A DNA stretch of 64,000 nucleotides, taken from positions 50,517-114,516 of the forward strand of contig NZ_JAKGBW010000012.1 of the NCBI RefSeq assembly GCF_021556485.1, in the 5' to 3' direction. A program made the translations under genes and the position numbers. Under the pieces are notes generated by a model, which saw nothing but the letters and a program-made list of their open reading frames with translations, had not been told where the DNA came from and ran no database searches. Origin of the DNA: Oceanobacillus alkalisoli. GTDB taxonomy: Bacteria > Bacillota > Bacilli > Bacillales > Amphibacillaceae. Below are positions 26,264 to 34,939 of the stretch, piece after piece (positions within the stretch are counted from its first letter, which is position 1; each line of letters begins with the position of its first letter).

Positions 26264-27237
26264 TAAAACTATTTTTTCGTGACCAGTTTCCGCTCATTCT
26301 AATTAATGTTATTCAACTAGCAGTTATCGTGACTGTGCTTTGGTTAAGCGACTTTCGTGAAGTATCCTTAATCTATTATATTTTATTTTTAGGCATCTTT
26401 TTCTTAACAGGCTATTTAGTATATCGTTACATCACATTACGGAAATTCTATCAAGTCTTGACAAGTCCTATCGCCCGGCTGGAGGAAGTGTTTGACACGT
26501 TCGACGCTGCACCACTTTCTGCTGCCTTAAGCAATCTCTTAAAAGCACAGCATCGTTTATATATCGAGGAAATAGCCGTTGCAAACAGTAAGAAAAATGA
26601 GCATATGACATTCATTAACCAATGGGTGCATCAGATGAAGACGCCATTATCCGTCATTGAGTTAATTATTCAGGATTATGATGATGAGCAGATCCATAGT
26701 ATCCGTGAAGAAACAGATAAGCTTGAAAAGGGACTGGAAATGGTATTATATGCTGCACGCCTAGAAGTGTTTGCACAAGACTTTCATGTGAAGCTCGTTC
26801 CGTTAAAACAGGCAGTCGAACAAGTGATTCGTGATAATAAACGCTTATTCATTAAGAACAGAGTTTACCCAGAGCTTAATCTTTCAGAAGTTGCCGTGGA
26901 ATCAGATGGAAAATGGTTAGCTTTTGTTATTAATCAAATCATGACAAACGCTGTAAAATACTCAGCAGGCAAATCCGATAAGATTTATATATCCGAAGCT
27001 AGAACGAAAGCAGGTGTCCAATTACTGATCGAAGACGATGGAGTCGGTATTCCCAAGTCAGATATCAAACGGGTGTTTGACCCATTTTTTACGGGAGAAA
27101 ATGGAAGGGTTTATCGGGAATCGACCGGGATGGGGCTTTCGCTCGTTCGGGATATATGTGACAAACTGGGCCACACGGTTGAAATCGAATCCACGCATGG
27201 AAAAGGGACATTATTCAAATTAATATTCGATAAATAA
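26260..27237 (+). CDS. Sensor histidine kinase, BceS-like (intramembrane-sensing)
   Basis: A 325-residue kinase with two N-terminal helices (residues 8-28 and 34-54) and almost no extracellular loop, typical of BceS kinases that sense through their ABC transporter. Phospho-accepting histidine in W-V-H-Q-M-K-T-P-L near residue 123; N-box N-Q-I-M-T-N-A-V-K-Y near 229 and G-box G-M-G-L-S-L-V near 290. The ATGA overlap with the response regulator fixes the start at 26260. Confidence 0.92.
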   Translation: MIKLFFRDQFPLILINVIQLAVIVTVLWLSDFREVSLIYYILFLGIFFLTGYLVYRYITLRKFYQVLTSPIARLEEVFDTFDAAPLSAALSNLLKAQHRLYIEEIAVANSKKNEHMTFINQWVHQMKTPLSVIELIIQDYDDEQIHSIREETDKLEKGLEMVLYAARLEVFAQDFHVKLVPLKQAVEQVIRDNKRLFIKNRVYPELNLSEVAVESDGKWLAFVINQIMTNAVKYSAGKSDKIYISEARTKAGVQLLIEDDGVGIPKSDIKRVFDPFFTGENGRVYRESTGMGLSLVRDICDKLGHTVEIESTHGKGTLFKLIFDK

Positions 27238-27242
27238 GGAAC

Positions 27243-27256
27243 CTTACAGAAATGTA
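27243..27256. promoter_or_regulatory. Candidate BceR-type operator
   Basis: TTACAGAAATGTAA, a perfect TTACA-N4-TGTAA palindrome, lies directly after the kinase gene and about 80 bp before the transporter ATG. BceR-like regulators bind inverted repeats of this kind in front of the transporter genes they induce. Confidence 0.6.
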
Positions 27257-27334
27257 AGCTAATTGAAAGCTATACCGATGTTTAAAATTCCTCTTTTCTT
27301 TTACACTAGTTGTAGAAGGAAAGGGGTTTTTAAC

Positions 27335-28105
27335 ATGGATATTTTAAAAACGGAAAAGTTAAGTAAGATATATGATGGAAAAGTTACGCATAAGGCGCTT
27401 GAAGATATTGATTTAGTTATTGAAGAAGGAGAGTTTGTTGGAATCATGGGTCCTTCCGGAAGCGGGAAGTCGACATTGCTCAATATGGTTGCAACAATTG
27501 ATCAGCCGACTTCAGGGTCGATACTTATTAATGGCAAGAACCTGCTAGAGATGAAGCATAATGAAATGGCAGAGTTCCGCCGCCGGGAATTGGGTTTTGT
27601 GTTTCAGGACTTTAATTTGCTGTCGACATTGACCGTGGAGGAAAATATTGTCCTGCCGCTTACACTTGAGGGAACAAAGGTCAAGGAAATGGAAAAGCGT
27701 GTCGCAGCAGTTGCTGACAAGCTCGGCATCTCGGAAATTTTACAAAACCGTACCTACGAAATATCCGGCGGACAGGCACAACGGACGGCAATTGCCCGGG
27801 CGATTATCCACCGGCCGAAAATGGTGCTCGCGGACGAGCCAACAGGTAACCTTGATTCGAAAGCGTCTCGGACGGTAATGGAAATGCTTGAGCAGATTAA
27901 TCGAGAGGACCGGACAACAATGATGATGGTGACCCATGATCCGATTGCTGCAAGTTTCACGGAGCGGATTGTCTTTATTAAGGACGGGAAGTTATATAAC
28001 GAAATTCAGCGCGGGGATAATCGTCAAACTTTCTTCCAAAAAATAATTGACGTGTTATCGCTGTTGGGAGGGGATGCAAGTGACCTTTCGTCAATTCGCG
28101 TTTAA
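27335..28105 (+). CDS. ABC transporter ATP-binding protein, BceA-like
   Basis: ATPase of a bacitracin/lantibiotic resistance transporter. 256 residues from ATG 27335, chosen for the AAAGGGG ribosome-binding site and the family start M-D-I-L-K-T-E-K-L-S-K; a longer open frame upstream would run through the operator. Walker A G-P-S-G-S-G-K-S-T near residue 40, signature I-S-G-G-Q-A-Q-R near 145, Walker B V-L-A-D-E-P-T-G-N-L-D near 168. Signature glutamine replaces the more common S-G-G-Q-Q order only slightly. Overlaps the permease gene by 26 bp. Confidence 0.93.
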   Translation: MDILKTEKLSKIYDGKVTHKALEDIDLVIEEGEFVGIMGPSGSGKSTLLNMVATIDQPTSGSILINGKNLLEMKHNEMAEFRRRELGFVFQDFNLLSTLTVEENIVLPLTLEGTKVKEMEKRVAAVADKLGISEILQNRTYEISGGQAQRTAIARAIIHRPKMVLADEPTGNLDSKASRTVMEMLEQINREDRTTMMMVTHDPIAASFTERIVFIKDGKLYNEIQRGDNRQTFFQKIIDVLSLLGGDASDLSSIRV

Positions 28106-29984
28106 TAATGTCTTACGAAATAAACAGATCTATGCTGCATATTTCCTTAGTAGCTTATTCTCGGTAATGGTTTTCTTTGTCTATGGAATCTTTGCCTTTC
28201 ATCCGGCATTAAAAGAAGTACATCCGAGCGTTACGGTAGGTCTGCACTTTGCTGAAGGAATTATTTATGTTTTCTCCTTTATTTTTGTGCTCGTATCGAT
28301 GAGTGCCTTTCTCCACTCACGGAAGAAGGAGTTCGGCTTAATGGTCATGCTCGGAATGACGAACAAGCAATTGCGTAAGATGGTCTTTTTAGAAAATGTG
28401 TTGATCGGTTCCATTGCGACCATTTCCGGTGTGGGGATCGGGCTTGTGTTTGCGAAGATTCTCTTGATGACGGCAGAATCGGTCCTGGAATTAAAAGAAT
28501 CCTTACCGTTTTATATGCCATGGGAAGCGATCATTCTTACTTGTGGTGCATTTTTACTTCTATTTGTTGTGATTTCCTTTTTTACAGTGTTCATCTTAAA
28601 AGGGAATAAATTAATTGATTTAATCAAAGGAAGTGCTGTCCCCAAGAAGGAACCGAAAGCTTCTGTTGTGCTCTCGCTATTAGCTGCTGTGTTACTTGCG
28701 GTTGGCTATGGTGTCGCTTTAACGGTGAAAGGGGATAAAGTGGTCTTCGCCATGATTCCTGTAACAGTTATCGTCATTATTGGGACCTATTTCCTTTTTA
28801 CCCAATTAAGTGTCTTTATCATCAATCGGTTGAAAAAACGAAAAGGACTGTTTTGGAAAAAGACGAATCTCGTATTGTTTTCCGATTTGGCACACCGGAT
28901 GAAGGATAATGCGCGAACCTTCTTCTTTGTTGCGATTGTATCGACGGTTGCGTTTACGGCGATAGGTACGCTTGTCGGTTTCCGGTTTATGCTTACGAAT
29001 AGCTTAGCGGAAGAGCGTCCATTTGCAATTGAATATTCCTCCAGTGTTGAGAACGAGCAAGAAGGAGAGCATATCCAACTTATTGAAGAGAAATTAGATG
29101 GTCTTTCGTATCAGAAATTACCTGTTCATATTAAAAATGTTTCGATACCGAGCCTGGCCACTGAATATGTTCCGCTCACAGGTGTTATTTCGGAATCGGA
29201 ATTCAATGCAATTGCAGAAGCAGGCGGACGGAGCGAGAAGCAGGTTGCGTTAGATGGGCAGGAGGCGGCTTACCTTTATTATCAGAGTACGATGATGGAG
29301 GCGGAGGATATAGAAGAGGTACGCACGATTGACTTTGCTGGTAAGGAAATTAATCAGAAAACGGCATTTGGTTCGGTTCTGATGCGTACGTTTGACGATT
29401 ATTTAATTGTCGACGATGCGTTTTACGATGCAATCACGGACTTTGAGCAGGAAACCTTCTATGTTTTCCAGGTAGATGACTGGAAGGCAACAGCGGATAT
29501 GGGAGAACAGCTCCTGGAAGACTTAGGCGTAAGTGACACGAATGGATACGGGGAGCACTTTACCTTTAGTAATCTCGGTTATGATTGGTATGTTATCAAT
29601 CAATCTTACGGTACAGTTCTGTTTATCGGATTGTTTATTGGTGCTGTGTTTTTCGTAGCAGCAGGTAGCTTCTTGTACTTCCGCTTGTATGCTGATTTAG
29701 AAAATGAACAGCAGAAGTTCGCGATGATTAGCAAAATCGGACTGACCGATAAGGAGTTATCCAAGGTACTAACAACACAGCTGGCATTACTGTTTTTTAT
29801 CCCTATCATCACTGCGGTCATTCACGGGGCTGTTGCGTTAACCGCACTTAAAAACATGTTTAACTATAGTATGCTGGAAAGTTCTGTTCTTGTACTTGGA
29901 AGCTTTACTCTTATTCAAATCATTTACTTTATTTTCATCCGGCATAATTATATACGGAGAATAAAGAGTTATATTACGAATTAA
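28080..29984 (+). CDS. ABC transporter permease, BceB-like
   Basis: A 634-residue permease of the peptide-7 exporter class: ten membrane helices with a large extracellular domain (about residues 300-510) between helices 7 and 8, which binds the antibiotic-lipid complex and signals to the kinase. GTG 28080 is preferred (M-T-F-R-Q-F-A-F-N-N-V-L-R-N-K, GGGAGGGG 6 bp upstream) over ATG 28074, which lies too close to that site. FtsX-like segments sit near residues 60-110 and 540-600. Last gene of the module. Confidence 0.92.
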   Translation: MTFRQFAFNNVLRNKQIYAAYFLSSLFSVMVFFVYGIFAFHPALKEVHPSVTVGLHFAEGIIYVFSFIFVLVSMSAFLHSRKKEFGLMVMLGMTNKQLRKMVFLENVLIGSIATISGVGIGLVFAKILLMTAESVLELKESLPFYMPWEAIILTCGAFLLLFVVISFFTVFILKGNKLIDLIKGSAVPKKEPKASVVLSLLAAVLLAVGYGVALTVKGDKVVFAMIPVTVIVIIGTYFLFTQLSVFIINRLKKRKGLFWKKTNLVLFSDLAHRMKDNARTFFFVAIVSTVAFTAIGTLVGFRFMLTNSLAEERPFAIEYSSSVENEQEGEHIQLIEEKLDGLSYQKLPVHIKNVSIPSLATEYVPLTGVISESEFNAIAEAGGRSEKQVALDGQEAAYLYYQSTMMEAEDIEEVRTIDFAGKEINQKTAFGSVLMRTFDDYLIVDDAFYDAITDFEQETFYVFQVDDWKATADMGEQLLEDLGVSDTNGYGEHFTFSNLGYDWYVINQSYGTVLFIGLFIGAVFFVAAGSFLYFRLYADLENEQQKFAMISKIGLTDKELSKVLTTQLALLFFIPIITAVIHGAVALTALKNMFNYSMLESSVLVLGSFTLIQIIYFIFIRHNYIRRIKSYITN

Positions 29985-29990
29985 TAGAGC

Positions 29991-30029
29991 AATCCTAAAG
30001 TGGTCCTTGCGGCTGCTTTAGGATTTTTT
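29991..30029 (+). terminator. Intrinsic terminator of the Bce-like module
   Basis: AATCCTAAAG pairs with CTTTAGGATT, then six Ts, shortly after the permease stop. Confidence 0.85.
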
Positions 30030-30111
30030 AATGTAGGCATATGAATGGCATTGAAAAAGTGATGTATTATACTAGGTTATAGACTAGAAATATTGGAAAG
30101 GGATCGATTGA

Positions 30112-31104
30112 ATGAAGTTAAGTATACTGGATCAGGCTCCAATTACTAAAGGAAACCGAGCACCTGATGCCTTAAAGAAAGCGGAAGAATTGGCTGTTTT
30201 AGGGGATGAGTTAGGGTACCACCGCATGTGGATGGCTGAACACCATAATACGGACACGCTCGCAAGCTCCGCACCGGAAATCACTGCAGCCCACTTAGCT
30301 GCAAAAACGAAGAATATCCGAATCGGAACTGGTGGGATCATGATGATGCATTATTCCCCATTGAAGATGGCCGAAGTGTTTAAAACATTAAGTGCTTTTT
30401 CCCCAGGGAGAATTGACTTCGGAGTAGGAAGAGCTCCGGGCGGTGATAATTATTCCATTTACGCGTTGTCGGAAGGAAGGCAGCCGATGGTCCATAATAT
30501 GTATGAGAAATTAGAAACCGCACTTCAGCTCATCAACGACGAGATGCCGGACGATCCGTTATATCACCGGATGATTGCTTCACCTTATCAGGTCACTTTG
30601 CCGGAAGCATGGTTGCTCGGTTCAACGGGTGACAGTGCAACACAAGCAGGGCGCAATGGTATGGGATATTCTTACGCTCAGTTTTTCACCGGAGAGATGG
30701 AAAAAGAAGTATTTGATATCTATAAGAATAGCTTTGAACCTTCCAGTTTCATGGATAAACCCGAAATTAATGTTTGCTATATGGTAACGACTGCGGAAAT
30801 GAGGGAAGAAGCGGAGTTTGAAGCGAAACCGCAGGATATTTGGCGTCTGCTCTTCATGAAAGGGAAAAACATGCAAGTTTTGACACCAGAAGAGGCAAAG
30901 GATTTTCCATTAACAGAAGTGGACAAGATGAAAATTCAGGATAATCGTAAATTGCACCTTGTCGGTAGTGCAAAGGAAGTGGCGGCAACGTTAAGGGAGC
31001 AGCAGGAGCAATATGGTTTTGATGAAGCGATGATTGTGAGTATCCCGCATTCACAAGAGAAGCGGTTGGATGTGTATCGGTTGTTGGCGAAAGAGCTGTT
31101 ATAA
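30112..31104 (+). CDS. Luciferase-like flavin-dependent monooxygenase
   Basis: A 330-residue LLM-class protein (TIM barrel) of the group with the start K-L-S-I-L-D-Q-A-P, common in Bacillus (YceB/YtmO-like). Conserved W-M-A-E-H-H-N near residue 40, G-V-G-R-A-P-G-G near residue 104 and the flavin-contact L-L-G-S-T-G-D-S near residue 168. It should oxidise an organic substrate with reduced flavin and oxygen; the substrate is unknown. Overlaps the convergent DCC gene by 6 bp. Confidence 0.88.
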   Translation: MKLSILDQAPITKGNRAPDALKKAEELAVLGDELGYHRMWMAEHHNTDTLASSAPEITAAHLAAKTKNIRIGTGGIMMMHYSPLKMAEVFKTLSAFSPGRIDFGVGRAPGGDNYSIYALSEGRQPMVHNMYEKLETALQLINDEMPDDPLYHRMIASPYQVTLPEAWLLGSTGDSATQAGRNGMGYSYAQFFTGEMEKEVFDIYKNSFEPSSFMDKPEINVCYMVTTAEMREEAEFEAKPQDIWRLLFMKGKNMQVLTPEEAKDFPLTEVDKMKIQDNRKLHLVGSAKEVAATLREQQEQYGFDEAMIVSIPHSQEKRLDVYRLLAKELL

Positions 31105-31494
31105 AAATCTTTTTCTCACATCAGGAGAAGGGATTGTGCAGATTACCTTTTTCCCAAACCATTTATATCTGTTTCGCGCGACAAAATCATAAAACAAGTC
31201 TCGAACGGGATGTGGCACAAAGATGAAGGCGTAAGCTAATTTCCATATCCCAGATAACTCCTTGGCAATCCGTAGTGCAGCACTGGATTTGATGTGGGCT
31301 CTCCCGTCTGTAATAAGCACCATGCTGTCGATATTCCCAGAGAGTTCGTATGCAGCTAAAAGTTGTTTTCCTATATCACTTTGGAGGGAAGCGAATGAGA
31401 AAACAGCTTTTGGATCTCTTTTTATAATAAACTGGACGCTTGCATCACAAAAGTTGCATTCCCCATCAAATAGAATGATGTTATTCATACCCAT
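31099..31494 (-). CDS. DCC-family (DUF393) thiol-disulfide oxidoreductase-like protein
   Basis: A 131-residue protein with the DxxCxxC motif that names the family, D-G-E-C-N-F-C-D at residues 9-16, and a basic helical C-terminus (R-N-R-Y-K-W-F-G). Related to B. subtilis YuxK. Family members are thought to be thioredoxin-like; the partner is unknown. Confidence 0.88.
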   Translation of the reverse strand: MGMNNIILFDGECNFCDASVQFIIKRDPKAVFSFASLQSDIGKQLLAAYELSGNIDSMVLITDGRAHIKSSAALRIAKELSGIWKLAYAFIFVPHPVRDLFYDFVARNRYKWFGKKVICTIPSPDVRKRFL

Positions 31495-31567
31495 TCCCTC
31501 CAGTCTTAATCAATAATTTTAAAACTCTATGAATTATCTACATGTGATTGGGTAATACGTTAAGTAG

Positions 31568-32563
31568 TCAACTTGGTGTTCCGCAGGATTCTCTTTCAAC
31601 AAGCACAGGGCTCATCTTTTTATTAAATTGTTTTGGATTTGATATTACATTATTCTCCACGAACTTAATCATAGAATGTACAATTTCAGTTGCTAGTTGG
31701 TCAATAGAAACTCCTATGCAGGTTAAAGGGACTTCTGTATTTTCCATTTCAGGGATATTATCGTAGCTGATTACTGAAATATCTTTAGGGATGCTTAATT
31801 TTTTTTCTGAGATGGCTCGGATAATCCCGGAGCTTAAATCATAACTTCCACCAACTATAGCAGTAGGTCGGTCGTGCAGATTTAATAATTTACTTGTAGC
31901 TGTATATCCGTCATAAAAGTTAAATCCTTCTGTATCAATTATATACTCATCTTTTATGGAAAGACCATGGAGTTGCATCGCTTTACGGAAGCTTCTATTT
32001 TTTTCAATTTGCATCGGATCAGGTGATGAAAGATTGCTAATATATGCTATCTTCGTGTGTCCTAAACCGAATAAGTATTTCACTGCCTTATTCATGGCTT
32101 CTTCATAATTCGGATCGATAGTCGGGTAATTTTTTCTAGCGTCATTTATTACCCCATATGATAATATTGGCAATGATTCGGTTTCGATTGGATTACTGAT
32201 GTTTTCTTCAAATAATATAATGCCATCAACCTGGAAACGTTTGAAAGTTTCAATTGATGTTTCAACAGGATCAACGGAAAGTACCATCGAGTAGTCAGTA
32301 TTTCTTATTTCATTGCTTATTTTAGTTACTAATGTGGATAAAACAATTCTATCAATCGTCGGCCAGATCAAACCAATAACCATTGTTTGATTCGATACCA
32401 GGCTTCGAGCCGCAAAGTTTGGTTTATACCCCATTTCTTGTGAAAGTTTGATAATTTTCCTTTTAGTTTTCTCCTGAACAAGGGGACTGTTATTCAATGC
32501 TTTCGAAACGGTGGAATAGCTTACTCCAGCAACAGCTGCAATATCTTTAATAGTAACCTTCAT
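31568..32563 (-). CDS. LacI-family transcriptional regulator of the hexuronate operon
   Basis: A 331-residue repressor with the LacI helix-turn-helix (T-I-K-D-I-A-A-V-A-G-V-S-Y-S-T-V-S-K-A-L, residues 3-22), hinge helix near residue 50 (A-A-R-S-L) and a periplasmic-binding-protein-like sensor domain. It is divergent from the TRAP-uxaB-uxaE operon and so probably senses a uronate or aldonate intermediate, as ExuR/KdgR do in other Bacilli. Two perfect 20-bp palindromes centred on AACGTT in the intergenic region (32891 and 33002) are its likely operators. Confidence 0.9.
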   Translation of the reverse strand: MKVTIKDIAAVAGVSYSTVSKALNNSPLVQEKTKRKIIKLSQEMGYKPNFAARSLVSNQTMVIGLIWPTIDRIVLSTLVTKISNEIRNTDYSMVLSVDPVETSIETFKRFQVDGIILFEENISNPIETESLPILSYGVINDARKNYPTIDPNYEEAMNKAVKYLFGLGHTKIAYISNLSSPDPMQIEKNRSFRKAMQLHGLSIKDEYIIDTEGFNFYDGYTATSKLLNLHDRPTAIVGGSYDLSSGIIRAISEKKLSIPKDISVISYDNIPEMENTEVPLTCIGVSIDQLATEIVHSMIKFVENNVISNPKQFNKKMSPVLVERESCGTPS

Positions 32564-32597
32564 ATTTGTTCACCTGCTTCTAAAATATTATTAAATG

Positions 32598-32708
32598 AAT
32601 GAATTTCCTCATTACCAAAGTCGGCTTTTCCATCACCATATGTAGTTGGGAACGAACCAACTACTTATGGTGATGATGAAGCATTAAATATGTATTATGA
32701 AATTCATT
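32598..32708 (+). repeat. 116-bp palindromic MITE-like repeat, copy 1
   Basis: 111 bp here, because five bases of the central loop are missing. Ends AATGAATTT / AAATTCATT. It lies 35 bp upstream of the LacI start codon. Near-identical flanks TAAATG and AAAATA suggest a target duplication. Confidence 0.85.
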
Positions 32709-32890
32709 AAAATAAATGTTTTTTCCGATGGGTGCTACACAATTTAGTAAAAGGATAATTAAAGTTATAGCACATTGTTATTAATTCCATTTAAAATAAA
32801 GATATAATTCATTTAGATAACCTATCTCTGTATTCAAAAAAATGCCAAACGAATAATGTTTGCATTTTCTTAGAAACTAGTATACCATAA

Positions 32891-32910
32891 AATTAACAAC
32901 GTTGTTAATT
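32891..32910. promoter_or_regulatory. LacI-type operator 1
   Basis: Perfect 20-bp palindrome AATTAACAACGTTGTTAATT. It overlaps the -35 of the promoter at 32909 and lies between the divergent regulator and the TRAP operon. Confidence 0.75.
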
Positions 32911-32938
32911 GATTTGAAAACGCTATATTCTATATAAT
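32909..32938 (+). promoter_or_regulatory. Promoter of the TRAP-uxaB-uxaE operon, with a catabolite-response site
   Basis: TTGATT (32909-32914) and TATAAT (32933-32938) are 18 bp apart. TGAAAACGCTATAT (32915-32928) in the spacer matches the CcpA cre consensus in nearly all positions. Operator 1 covers the -35, so induction and carbon-catabolite repression should both act here. Confidence 0.6.
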
Positions 32939-33001
32939 TTAAAGTTGTACTTACTTAATTAACTAGATTGATTTTCTATACATTTTATTCCGCTTTCACT
33001 A

Positions 33002-33021
33002 AAATAACAACGTTGTTATTT
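33002..33021. promoter_or_regulatory. LacI-type operator 2
   Basis: Perfect 20-bp palindrome AAATAACAACGTTGTTATTT, 111 bp from operator 1 centre to centre. Two sites sharing AACAACGTTGTT suggest looping by a tetrameric or paired repressor. A weaker cre-like TGAAGACGCTTTAT follows at 33032. Confidence 0.75.
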
Positions 33022-33239
33022 GATGAAAGCGTGAAGACGCTTTATATAAATCATTGTTAAGCGTAAGTGCTACTATCTTTTCTTGAATGATGAAAACGGT
33101 ATATTGATTAATTATTCGGGTTATTAGGGCTAACTGACGTGTAGATATAGGAGGATAAGCAACTCAATAAACTAGTAATTTTCTATAACAAAGGGGAAAG
33201 TAAGTGTTTAATAAGTTTAGGTAAAAATCTTCGAGTTTG

Positions 33240-33355
33240 AATGAATTTCATAATCACCAAAGTCGGCTATTCCATCACCATATGTAGTTGGGAACGAACA
33301 AACTCAACTACATATGGTGATGGTGAAGCATTAAATACGTATTATGAAATTCATT
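33240..33355 (+). repeat. 116-bp palindromic MITE-like repeat, copy 2
   Basis: Full-length copy, ends AATGAATTT / AAATTCATT, flanked by AGTTT on both sides. It lies 43 bp upstream of the TRAP binding-protein ATG, inside the operon leader. Confidence 0.9.
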
Positions 33356-33397
33356 AGTTTATCAAAATAATGATATTTATCTGAGGGGGAAGCCATC

Positions 33398-34417
33398 ATG
33401 CATTCAATAAAAAGAGGTATATTATTTTGTTTATTAGCAGCCTGTTCCCTGTTGATAGCGGGATGTGGAGAGAATATTAGTTCAGCAAGCAGCAAGGACG
33501 GGGAAGAGCCAATCGTAATTAATATTGCACATGGGAATAATCCAAATGAACCAATAGCACTTATGGCGGAAAAATGGAAAGAATTAGCCGCTGAAAAAAG
33601 TGATGGCATGTTGGAGTTGAATATTTATCCGAGTTCACAATTAGGTTCTGAGAAAGATGTTGTGGAGCAAGCAATCATGGGGAATAATGTTGTTATTTTT
33701 ACGGGTTATGACTTTCTGATGGATTATGTTCCGGATGCAGGAATTTTAACAGCACCATATTTAACAGATGATTTTGATGAGCTTATTAACTTAACAACTA
33801 CAGATTGGTTCGCTGATTTAGAAAATCAATTAAACGAGGAAAACATTGAAATTATTAACACGACTACGATATATGGGGAGCGTCATTTAATGACTGTTCG
33901 CCCGGTGAATACTCCAGAGGATTTAAAGGGTAAAAAAATTCGTGTTCCAAACAATAGTATGTATATAAATACGTTCGAAGCACTTGGTGCATCACCAACG
34001 CCTATGCCTTTATCAGACACCTATACGGGGTTGCAGCAAGGACTGATTGATGGTGCAGAAAATCCATTGCCTGTATTAGCCGGTTCAAAAACAAATGAGG
34101 TCGCAAAACACTTGACATTGACAGGGCACACGAAAATATTGAGTCCGTGGATTGCAGGTACAGAGTTCATGAATACGCTACCAGAAGAAACGGTGGACAT
34201 TTTAAAAGAAACAGGAATTGAAGCGGCAGAGTATGGCAGAGAAGTTCTGGGAGAATTGAATGAACAAGTGTTAGAAGATTTTGTAGATCAAGGTGTTGAA
34301 ATTCATGAAGTAGATCTTGAGCCGTTCAGGGAGAAAGCTGAAGCAGTTTATACATCCTTCCCAGGTTGGTCAGATGGCTTATATGAAACAGTCAAGTCGT
34401 TGTTAGAAGAGAATTAA
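33398..34417 (+). CDS. TRAP transporter substrate-binding lipoprotein (DctP family)
   Basis: Captures an organic acid outside the cell for the DctQM permease. 339 residues with a lipoprotein signal (lipobox I-A-G-C at residue 23). DctP features: the carboxylate-binding arginine region G-K-K-I-R-V-P near residue 175 and Q-Q-G-L-I-D-G-A-E-N near residue 215. Neighbouring uronate genes suggest the ligand is a hexuronate or aldonate. First gene of the operon 33398-40271; GAGGGGG ribosome-binding site. Confidence 0.92.
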   Translation: MHSIKRGILFCLLAACSLLIAGCGENISSASSKDGEEPIVINIAHGNNPNEPIALMAEKWKELAAEKSDGMLELNIYPSSQLGSEKDVVEQAIMGNNVVIFTGYDFLMDYVPDAGILTAPYLTDDFDELINLTTTDWFADLENQLNEENIEIINTTTIYGERHLMTVRPVNTPEDLKGKKIRVPNNSMYINTFEALGASPTPMPLSDTYTGLQQGLIDGAENPLPVLAGSKTNEVAKHLTLTGHTKILSPWIAGTEFMNTLPEETVDILKETGIEAAEYGREVLGELNEQVLEDFVDQGVEIHEVDLEPFREKAEAVYTSFPGWSDGLYETVKSLLEEN

Positions 34418-34456
34418 TAACATCAATGTTCGTACGCAACTGATAAGGGGGTTTCT

Positions 34457-34939
34457 ATGATGAAAAAATGGATTCATAATGTTGACGATTTCATTGCTTC
34501 CATTGCTTTGGTAGGAGTAATCAGTATTACAATTGTCAATGTCATCTTCCGTTATATATTTAACATGCCAATTCTTTGGGCAGAAGAAGTATCGTTAGCA
34601 CTATACGTTTGGTTAGTCTTTGTCGGGGCAAGTTCAACGATGAAAAGACAAGGGCATATAGGTATTGATTATTTTGTAGGAAAGTTGCCTGAAAGGATTA
34701 AAAAGGCGACAAAGATTCTTCGGTCAGCGGTGTTATATTTTGTTTTCTTTTATGTGTTTATTTATTTGGGGTTTGAACTGGCTGCCAATGCAGGGGCTAA
34801 AGTTACGCCGACTTTAAGAATTGGCTACACGTGGATAGATATTGCTGTGCCACTCGGCGGGGTCTTAATTACGTATCATTATACCAGACATTTGATCAAA
34901 TCCTTTCAAAGAGATTTGCCTATGAAAGGGGACTTATAA
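34457..34939 (+). CDS. TRAP transporter small permease (DctQ family)
   Basis: A 160-residue protein with four membrane helices and the family segment W-A-E-E-V-S-L-A-L-Y-V-W-L near residue 41. It works as a heterodimer with DctM, using the sodium gradient. The DctM gene starts at the next base after its stop codon, indicating translational coupling. Confidence 0.92.
   Translation: MMKKWIHNVDDFIASIALVGVISITIVNVIFRYIFNMPILWAEEVSLALYVWLVFVGASSTMKRQGHIGIDYFVGKLPERIKKATKILRSAVLYFVFFYVFIYLGFELAANAGAKVTPTLRIGYTWIDIAVPLGGVLITYHYTRHLIKSFQRDLPMKGDL

Noticed and set aside
27263-27334. Longer BceA-like protein starting at 27263
   Set aside because: The extra 24 codons run through the promoter/operator region and lack a ribosome-binding site; ATG 27335 fits the family.
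32598-33355. MITE copies 1 and 2 as the ends of a composite transposon
   Set aside because: The 530 bp between them contain only regulatory sites and no transposase; two independent insertions are simpler.
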